From NCBI GenBank assembly GCA_934295165.1, contig CAKRAT010000009.1, positions 1-46,320 of the forward strand: a DNA stretch of 46,320 nucleotides. Direction: 5' to 3'. Below the pieces are notes generated by a model. That model saw nothing but the letters and a program-made list of their open reading frames with translations, was not told the origin of the DNA and searched no databases. Below, in pieces: positions 40,967-46,320 of this stretch. Each line of letters begins with the position of its first letter. Position 1 is the stretch's first letter. This DNA is from an uncultured Dorea sp. (lineage in GTDB: Bacteria; Bacillota; Clostridia; Lachnospirales; Lachnospiraceae). Both the position numbers and the translations under genes were made by a program.

Positions 40967-41993
40967 ATTTCAGTGTGATTATACCGAAGGAGCACATCCG
41001 GCAATTATGCAGAGGATGATGGAGACCAATATGGAGCAGACCAACGGATATGGATTGGATCCATACTGTGACAGTGCAAGACAGAAGATCAGGGATCTGT
41101 GTGAATGTCAGGATGCAGATGTACATTTCCTGGTGGGCGGGACACAGACCAACACAACAGTGATCAGTGCCGCACTCCGTCCTTATCAGGGAGCAGTTGC
41201 AGCAGTAAGCGGGCATATTAATGTACATGAGACCGGAGCGATTGAAGCGACCGGTCACAAAGTGCTGCCGCTTCCAAGTGAAGACGGCAAGATCAGTGCT
41301 GCGCAGGTAGATGAGATGTGTCATGCACACTTTACAGATGGAAGTCAGGAACATATGGTACAGCCGGGGATGGTATATATTTCCCATCCGACAGAGAATG
41401 GAACACTGTATACAAAGAAAGAATTAATGGATCTATATGAAGTGTGCCGGAAATATGATATGTTATTGTTCCTTGACGGAGCACGTCTTGGTTACGGACT
41501 GATGGCGGAGACGAATGATATTACACTTGCAGACCTTGCAAAGTATACCGACGTATTTTACATCGGCGGAACAAAGGTAGGAGCATTATTCGGTGAGGCA
41601 GTCGTGATCACGAACCAGGCATTGAAGAAAGATTTCCGTTATATGATCAAGCAGAATGGCGGAATGCTGGCAAAAGGACGCCTTCTCGGCATCCAGTTCG
41701 ACACACTGTTTACGAATGATCTTTATTTTGAAATTTCGGCACATGCAGATGAACTGGCAATGAAGCTTAAGAAGACATTCCAGGCGAAGGGATATGGCCT
41801 GCGTTACGATTCCTGTACGAATCAGCAGTTCCCGATCCTGCCGGATGACCATATTGAAAAATTAAAAGAAAAATATGTGTTTGAGTTCTGGGAGAAAATC
41901 TCGGATACAGAAAGTGCAGTCAGATTCTGCACAAGCTGGGCGACAAAGCCGGAAGTGGTAGATGAACTGATCAGGGATATCGAGACATGTTAG
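40959..41993 (+). CDS. Low-specificity threonine aldolase / beta-eliminating lyase family
   Basis: 344 aa, PLP-dependent fold type I. Start MYRFQCDYTEGAHPAIMQRM, then FLVGGTQTN, HINVHETGA, FLDGARLGYGL and the PLP lysine in YIGGTKVGALFGEA. It likely splits threonine or allo-threonine to glycine and acetaldehyde; related enzymes act on other beta-hydroxy amino acids. The frame is open 78 bases further, but GGAAGGAG precedes ATG 40959. It overlaps tsaB by 8 and rimI by 7 bases, so it is embedded in the t6A operon, where threonine is a substrate. Confidence 0.92.
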   Translation: MYRFQCDYTEGAHPAIMQRMMETNMEQTNGYGLDPYCDSARQKIRDLCECQDADVHFLVGGTQTNTTVISAALRPYQGAVAAVSGHINVHETGAIEATGHKVLPLPSEDGKISAAQVDEMCHAHFTDGSQEHMVQPGMVYISHPTENGTLYTKKELMDLYEVCRKYDMLLFLDGARLGYGLMAETNDITLADLAKYTDVFYIGGTKVGALFGEAVVITNQALKKDFRYMIKQNGGMLAKGRLLGIQFDTLFTNDLYFEISAHADELAMKLKKTFQAKGYGLRYDSCTNQQFPILPDDHIEKLKEKYVFEFWEKISDTESAVRFCTSWATKPEVVDELIRDIETC

Positions 41994-42433
41994 AAAATCA
42001 GATATTGTGTGAGGCAGAACTGTCGGATCTTCCGGAGATTGCTGCGTTAGAAAAAGAAATATTCCCGGATGCATGGAGTCTGAAAAGTCTGGAAGAGACA
42101 TGGAATCAGAAGAATGCTGCGATATTTGTGGCAAAGACAGAAGGAAAAACCGCAGGCTATCTCATTGTCTATTATGTATTAGATGAAGGAGAGATTGCCA
42201 GGATTGCGACTGCTCCTTCTATGCGCAGACAAGGGGCTGCCGGACAGATGTTCCGGAAGCTTCTGGAATTCTGTCTGGAACAGAAGATAACAAGAATCAT
42301 GTTGGAAGTAAGAGAAAGTAATGAAGCTGCCAGAAGATTTTATGAGAAATGCGGATTTAGAGAAGACGGAATCCGCAGAAATTACTATGAGAATCCAAAA
42401 GAAAATGCAGTTTTGATGTCAAAAAATCTGTAG
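41987..42433 (+). CDS. rimI: Ribosomal protein S18-alanine N-acetyltransferase
   Basis: 148 aa GNAT enzyme. Acetyl-CoA loop MRRQGAAGQMF (RxxGxxG/A) and LEVRESNEAARRFYEKCGF with C-terminal YYENPKENAVLM, as in RimI. It acetylates the N-terminus of S18 and possibly other proteins. Its place near tsaB and tsaD is the usual one. It overlaps the aldolase gene by 7 bases. Confidence 0.9.
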   Translation: MLENQILCEAELSDLPEIAALEKEIFPDAWSLKSLEETWNQKNAAIFVAKTEGKTAGYLIVYYVLDEGEIARIATAPSMRRQGAAGQMFRKLLEFCLEQKITRIMLEVRESNEAARRFYEKCGFREDGIRRNYYENPKENAVLMSKNL

Positions 42434-42465
42434 GAAACAATGGTAATTCTTACAGCACTTTCCAC

Positions 42466-42494
42466 TGGTCAGCAGACAGATGGAAAGCTATAAT
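42466..42494 (+). promoter_or_regulatory. Possible internal promoter before the small zinc-finger-like gene
   Basis: TGGTCA (42466-42471), 17 bases, TATAAT (42489-42494). The intergenic stretch 42434-42599 holds nothing else recognised. Confidence 0.45.
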
Positions 42495-42599
42495 ATAGGC
42501 GTAACCGAGGAACGAACAGACAGAGAATGATGAAAAGAGAACAGTGTAATATGAGAAAAGTACCGGGAAAACCGGTGACAGGATTACAGGAGGAACGGT

Positions 42600-42833
42600 A
42601 TGCGCCAGTTTGAAGAACAGACAAGAAAAGTAAAAGAAGTTACCAGTATCGTATGTAATAAATGTGGCAGAGTGATCCCGGTGATAGAAGGGGTTCCCCA
42701 GGAAGATGTCCTGACGGTGGACAAGCGGTGGGGCTATTTTTCCGAAAAAGATAACCGGACAGATCATTTTGACCTTTGCGAAGCCTGTTATGATGAACTG
42801 ACAGGAAGCTTTAAGATTAAACTGGAAGAATAG
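42600..42833 (+). CDS. Small protein with two CxxC pairs (zinc-ribbon-like)
   Basis: 77 aa, not recognised. C19-x2-C22 (VCNKCGRVIP) and C60-x2-C63 (LCEACYDEL) could bind one zinc ion; the middle is a 37-residue, partly acidic segment. ACAGGAGGAA is before ATG. It sits 20 bases before rnz and is likely cotranscribed with rnz, tsaD and ispD. A role in RNA or ribosome biology is suggested only by company. Confidence 0.75.
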   Translation: MRQFEEQTRKVKEVTSIVCNKCGRVIPVIEGVPQEDVLTVDKRWGYFSEKDNRTDHFDLCEACYDELTGSFKIKLEE

Positions 42834-42853
42834 AGGAAGAATAGAGGAAAATT

Positions 42854-43762
42854 ATGTTAGATGTATGTTTGTTAGGAACCGGAGGGATGATGCCGTTGCC
42901 GTACAGATGGCTGACATCCCTGATGGTGCGTTACAATGGAAGCAGTCTTTTGATCGACTGCGGAGAGGGAACACAGATCGCGATAAAAGAAAAAGGCTGG
43001 AGCTTTAAACCGATTGACGTGATCTGTTTTACGCATTATCACGGAGATCATATCAGCGGACTTCCGGGACTGCTTCTTACTATGGGAAATGCAGACCGTA
43101 CCAAGCCGCTTACATTAATCGGACCAAAAGGACTGGAGCGTGTAGTAAATGCCCTGCGCGTGATCGCGCCGGAGCTTCCGTTCCAGATTAAATATATGGA
43201 AATTACGGAAGCCGAGCAGACATTCGAATTGAATGGCTACCGGCTGAAGGCATTCCGCGTGAACCACAACGTAACCTGTTATGGTTATACGATGGAAATT
43301 GACCGTGCGGGTAAATTCGATGTGGAAAGAGCGAATGCATCGAATATCCCACAGGAATACTGGGGAATTTTACAAAAAGGCGAGACGGTAGAAACAAAGA
43401 GACATGTATACACACCGGATATGGTACTTGGACCGGCAAGAAAAGGAATCAAGCTTACGTATACTACGGATACCAGACCGACCGAATCCATTAAGCAGAA
43501 CGCAAAGCATTCCGATCTCTTTATCTGTGAAGGAATGTATGGCGAAAAAGATAAGCAGAAGAAAGCAAAAGAATATAAGCATATGACATTCTATGAGGCA
43601 GCCCAGCTTGCAAAAGAGGCAGAAGTAAAAGAAATGTGGCTGACGCATTATAGCCCGTCACTGACAAAACCAGAGGAATATATGGATGACGTTAAGGCAA
43701 TATTCCCGAATTCTGTCGCAGCAAAAGATAAACGCTCGGTAGAACTGGTATTTGAAGATTAG
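42854..43762 (+). CDS. rnz: Ribonuclease Z (tRNA 3' endonuclease)
   Basis: 302 aa metallo-beta-lactamase fold. HYHGDH at 61-66 with additional ligands in [12 protein letters not shown] and LTHYSPS. It cuts precursor tRNAs lacking encoded CCA at the discriminator base; both tRNA-Ser genes in this window lack CCA. AGAGGAAA is before ATG; tsaD follows after 10 bases. Confidence 0.93.
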   Translation: MLDVCLLGTGGMMPLPYRWLTSLMVRYNGSSLLIDCGEGTQIAIKEKGWSFKPIDVICFTHYHGDHISGLPGLLLTMGNADRTKPLTLIGPKGLERVVNALRVIAPELPFQIKYMEITEAEQTFELNGYRLKAFRVNHNVTCYGYTMEIDRAGKFDVERANASNIPQEYWGILQKGETVETKRHVYTPDMVLGPARKGIKLTYTTDTRPTESIKQNAKHSDLFICEGMYGEKDKQKKAKEYKHMTFYEAAQLAKEAEVKEMWLTHYSPSLTKPEEYMDDVKAIFPNSVAAKDKRSVELVFED

Positions 43763-43772
43763 GAGGGAGAAT

Positions 43773-44801
43773 ATGAGCGAGAAAAAAGATGTATTAATAC
43801 TGGCAATCGAAAGTTCCTGTGATGAGACGGCAGCGGCAGTTGTGAAGAATGGAAGAGAAGTACTGTCTAATGTTATCTCTTCGCAGATTGCACTGCATAC
43901 ATTGTATGGAGGCGTTGTGCCGGAAATCGCCTCCAGAAAACATATAGAAAAGATTAATCAGGTGATTGAGGAAGCTCTGAAAGAAGCTGAGGTAACACTG
44001 GATGACATTGATGCAATTGGTGTGACCTACGGACCGGGGCTGGTAGGTGCACTTCTGGTAGGTGTGGCAGAAGCAAAGGCAATCGCATATGCAGCGGGTA
44101 AACCACTGGTCGGAGTGCATCATATTGAAGGGCATATTGCGGCCAATTTTATCGAACACAAAGAATTAGAACCGCCATTTTTCTCACTGGTAGTATCCGG
44201 AGGACATACACATCTGGTACGTGTGAAAGATTATGGCAAATTTGACATCATCGGAAGAACCAGAGATGACGCGGCAGGGGAAGCATTTGACAAAGTGGCC
44301 CGTGCGATCGGACTTGGCTATCCGGGCGGCCCGAAGATTGATAAGGTGGCAAAAGAGGGAAATCCGGATGCTATCGCATTTCCGCGTGCAAATGTAGAAG
44401 ATGCACCGTATGACTTCAGCTTCAGTGGATTGAAATCTGCTGTTCTGAATTATATCAATGGATGTAAGATGAAAGGCGAGGAATACAATCAGGCAGATGT
44501 CGCAGCTTCTTTCCAGAAAGCAGTGACGGATGTACTGGTTGCAAAAGCCATGCATGCAGTGGAAGAATATAAAGTGGACAAATTCGCCATTGCAGGTGGT
44601 GTAGCATCAAACAGTGCTCTTCGTGCGGCAATGAAAGAAGCGTGTGAGGAACGAGACGTAAAATTCTATTATCCGTCTCCGATTTTCTGTACGGATAATG
44701 CTGCAATGATCGGTGTGGCGGCTTATTATGAATATATGAATGGGACAAGAAGCGGATGGGATCTGAATGCAGTTCCGAATCTGAAGCTTGGCGAACGTTA
44801 A
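43773..44801 (+). CDS. tsaD: tRNA N6-adenosine threonylcarbamoyltransferase TsaD
   Basis: 342 aa. [15 protein letters not shown] at the start, metal-binding [20 protein letters not shown] and [10 protein letters not shown]. Catalytic subunit of t6A synthesis with TsaB and TsaE. The frame is open from 43752, but AGGAGG lies before ATG 43773. TsaC/Sua5 is not in the window. Confidence 0.96.
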   Translation: MSEKKDVLILAIESSCDETAAAVVKNGREVLSNVISSQIALHTLYGGVVPEIASRKHIEKINQVIEEALKEAEVTLDDIDAIGVTYGPGLVGALLVGVAEAKAIAYAAGKPLVGVHHIEGHIAANFIEHKELEPPFFSLVVSGGHTHLVRVKDYGKFDIIGRTRDDAAGEAFDKVARAIGLGYPGGPKIDKVAKEGNPDAIAFPRANVEDAPYDFSFSGLKSAVLNYINGCKMKGEEYNQADVAASFQKAVTDVLVAKAMHAVEEYKVDKFAIAGGVASNSALRAAMKEACEERDVKFYYPSPIFCTDNAAMIGVAAYYEYMNGTRSGWDLNAVPNLKLGER

Positions 44802-44830
44802 TTTTGAAAAATTCAGGCGGTGAGAGATAA

Positions 44831-45550
44831 ATGAAAAAGAGATGCGTGGCAATCGTACTTTCAGCGGGACAGGGAAAAAGAATGGGAACATCTATCCAGA
44901 AGCAGTATATCGAGCTGTGCGGGAAACCCATTATCTGTTACTGCCTGGAAGCATTTGAAAAGTCGGAAATTATTGATGATGTGATCATGGTGGCCGGAGC
45001 CGGACAGGAAGAGTATGTGAAGGAAGAGATTGTGAAGAAATATCATTTTCAAAAAGTACGTGCAGTGGTTCCGGGAGGAAAAGAACGCTACGACTCTGTC
45101 TGGAATGGCTTAAAGGCTATTCGCGACGGTATAGCCGGAGAAGAGGCAAAAGAAGGCTATGTGTATATTCACGATGGCGCCAGACCATTTGTGGACGAAG
45201 AGATTATAAAGAGAGCTTATGCATGTGTAGAAGTAAATCGTGCATGTGTTGCGGGCATGCCAAGTAAGGATACCGTAAAGATTGTGGATGATGAGCAGTT
45301 TGCAGTCACTACACCTGCGCGCAAATATGTATGGATTGTGCAGACCCCGCAGGTATTTGAGACAGAACTTATTACACAGGCATATGAAAAGCTTATGCAG
45401 CATGACCGGGAAAATGTAACCGATGATGCTATGGTAGTGGAGCAGGAAATGCAGATACCTGTAAAACTATTCGAAGGCTCTTATTGCAATATCAAGATCA
45501 CGACACCGGAAGATCTGGATACTGCAAAAGGATTTATTGAGCATATATAA
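44831..45550 (+). CDS. ispD: 2-C-methyl-D-erythritol 4-phosphate cytidylyltransferase
   Basis: 239 aa. CTP-binding motif LSAGQGKRMGTSIQKQY (positions 10-26) and HDGARPFV near 115. It makes CDP-ME in the MEP isoprenoid pathway, which supplies the undecaprenyl carrier recycled by UppP. GGCGGTGAGAG is before ATG. Last gene of the cluster. The start is 29 bases after tsaD. Confidence 0.95.
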   Translation: MKKRCVAIVLSAGQGKRMGTSIQKQYIELCGKPIICYCLEAFEKSEIIDDVIMVAGAGQEEYVKEEIVKKYHFQKVRAVVPGGKERYDSVWNGLKAIRDGIAGEEAKEGYVYIHDGARPFVDEEIIKRAYACVEVNRACVAGMPSKDTVKIVDDEQFAVTTPARKYVWIVQTPQVFETELITQAYEKLMQHDRENVTDDAMVVEQEMQIPVKLFEGSYCNIKITTPEDLDTAKGFIEHI

Positions 45551-45589
45551 TGATACTGTAAAAGAGACGTTTTATTTTACAGTATCATT
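45549..45589 (+). terminator. Hairpin terminator after ispD
   Basis: Perfect 15-bp stem AATGATACTGTAAAA / TTTTACAGTATCATT starting at the ispD stop. The T-run is inside the right arm. Confidence 0.65.
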
Positions 45590-45592
45590 AAA

Positions 45593-45624
45593 AGCCATTC
45601 GGAAGAAGTTGTCAGTGGCAGCCT
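45593..45624. repeat. Post-terminator dispersed repeat, copy 4
   Basis: Contains GGAAGAAGTTGTCAGTGGCA, 4 bases behind the ispD terminator. A weaker relative (CAAAGTATG) is at 45911, behind the tRNA terminator. Confidence 0.5.
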
Positions 45625-45703
45625 TTATATAAGTGTATTTATAGGCGGAAAATACAGAAAAATAAGGAAAATACAAAAAAATAAAAAAAGTTTGAAAAAA
45701 GTA

Positions 45704-45732
45704 TTGACGACAGCAAAAAGCTGTGCTAGAAT
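45704..45732 (+). promoter_or_regulatory. Promoter of tRNA-Ser(UGA)
   Basis: TTGACG (45704-45709), 17 bases, TAGAAT (45727-45732). Confidence 0.75.
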
Positions 45733-45780
45733 ACATCTTGTCGCTGAGGTGATACGGAAGCGGCAGACAAGTAAATAGAT

Positions 45781-45866
45781 GGAGAGGTATCGAAGTGGTC
45801 ATAACGAGGCGGTCTTGAAAACCGTTTGTCCGAGAGGGCGCGTGGGTTCGAATCCCACCCTCTCCG
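45781..45866 (+). tRNA. tRNA-Ser (anticodon UGA)
   Basis: Class II cloverleaf: acceptor GGAGAGG / CCTCTCC, anticodon loop CTTGAAA with TGA, long variable arm, T-loop GGGTTCGAATCCC. The CCA is not encoded. Confidence 0.95.
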
Positions 45867-45872
45867 CTTTAT

Positions 45873-45904
45873 AAAAACTACCAAGTTTATCCTGGTAGTT
45901 TTTT
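45873..45904 (+). terminator. Terminator of tRNA-Ser(UGA)
   Basis: Perfect stem AAAAACTACCA / TGGTAGTTTTT. Confidence 0.9.
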
Positions 45905-45987
45905 ATATGTCAAAGTATGTGAGGTGACATAGAGGTCTGACGCATACAAAGAGTTGAATTGTACGATGATGATCGAGCAGTTTATGT

Positions 45988-46077
45988 GGAGAAATACCCA
46001 AGCTGGCCGAAGGGGCTCCCCTGGAAAGGGAGTAGGTCGTTAATAGCGGCGCGAGGGTTCAAATCCCTCTTTCTCCG
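45988..46077 (+). tRNA. tRNA-Ser (anticodon GGA)
   Basis: Class II cloverleaf: acceptor GGAGAAA / TTTCTCC, anticodon loop CTGGAAA with GGA, long variable arm, T-loop GGGTTCAAATCCC. No encoded CCA. No promoter is obvious in 45905-45987. Confidence 0.95.
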
Positions 46078-46124
46078 TTTGTTAATATATAAGTAGTGCG
46101 AATAAAAAAGTTTAGAAAAACTTA

Positions 46125-46153
46125 TTGACAAAGTTCGACTGCTATGGTATATT
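46125..46153 (+). promoter_or_regulatory. Strong promoter P1 of a downstream (off-window) unit
   Basis: TTGACA (46125-46130), 17 bases, TATATT (46148-46153), preceded by A-rich sequence resembling an UP element. Confidence 0.8.
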
Positions 46154-46263
46154 AACTGAGTCGTTGCGAGAGACAAGGTCGGAAGACAACGAGTTGACGC
46201 AAAGATGACATAATTGTTTTTGAAGGCGATGTAAACCAAATTCAAAAAAGAATAAAATAACAG

Positions 46264-46292
46264 TTGACAAACACAACTGATTGTGATATTCT
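46264..46292 (+). promoter_or_regulatory. Strong promoter P2 of a downstream (off-window) unit
   Basis: TTGACA (46264-46269), 17 bases, TATTCT (46287-46292), 139 bases after P1. Tandem consensus promoters after tRNA genes suggest an rRNA operon just beyond the edge. Confidence 0.75.
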
Positions 46293-46320
46293 TAATAAGC
46301 TGTCGCTTGAGACAAACAAA

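Noticed and set aside
40797..41387. 196-codon open frame antisense to tsaB and the aldolase gene
   Set aside because: Spans two overlapping real genes, no ribosome site, no domain.

Overview
The window looks like chromosome from a low-GC, Gram-positive gut anaerobe of the Lachnospiraceae (Clostridium cluster XIVa; Dorea, Blautia or Ruminococcus-like). This is inferred from the gene families, strong AGGAGG-type ribosome sites, tRNA genes without encoded CCA, a group-A [FeFe] hydrogenase beside adhE, and gene order. No phage or CRISPR is visible. One non-coding composite palindrome (38565-39247) is the only candidate mobile or repeat element.

Layout. 1-65 is the tail of an unidentified gene. 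418-6761 is fermentative redox metabolism: a GltD-like flavoprotein, an [FeFe] hydrogenase and AdhE, with two Rex-like operators before adhE. 7115-11651 holds an APH/choline-kinase-fold protein, a secreted SleB-type cell wall hydrolase (minus strand), a DUF1444 protein, a Cof-type HAD phosphatase and UppP. 11809-14043 is a polar amino acid ABC transporter whose binding protein has its two halves in swapped order (circular permutation). 14226-20244 is an alpha-glucoside/glucose locus: LacI regulator, divergent PTS IIA-IIC-IIB fusion, an EEP-fold hydrolase and MalQ. 20436-25125 is a beta-galactoside locus: AraC regulator, GPH symporter, GH42 beta-galactosidase. 25283-25696 is a short orphan resembling the N-terminus of proline reductase PrdA, read from a regulatory region with two divergent, motif-sharing promoters. 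MutY and an AAA/PD-(D/E)XK protein follow.

29124-32310 (minus strand) is a lipid-phosphate group: PAP2, glycerophosphodiesterase, diacylglycerol-kinase family protein and a TetR regulator. Then come Tex, YitT, PtsI (which supplies phosphate to the PTS above), and an FMN riboswitch controlling the riboflavin transporter RibU. After the palindromic element and a glyoxalase-fold gene, 39819-45550 is a tRNA-modification and housekeeping cluster: tsaE-tsaB-threonine aldolase-rimI, a small zinc-finger-like protein, rnz-tsaD and ispD. It is followed by two tRNA-Ser genes and two strong tandem promoters running off the right edge, probably into an rRNA operon.

Most interesting: the permuted binding protein; the 38565-39247 palindrome element, whose loop motif recurs in other long hairpins; a short repeat found directly behind several terminators; the orphan PrdA-like protein with paired CCAATTGG promoters; and the GltD-linked hydrogenase.
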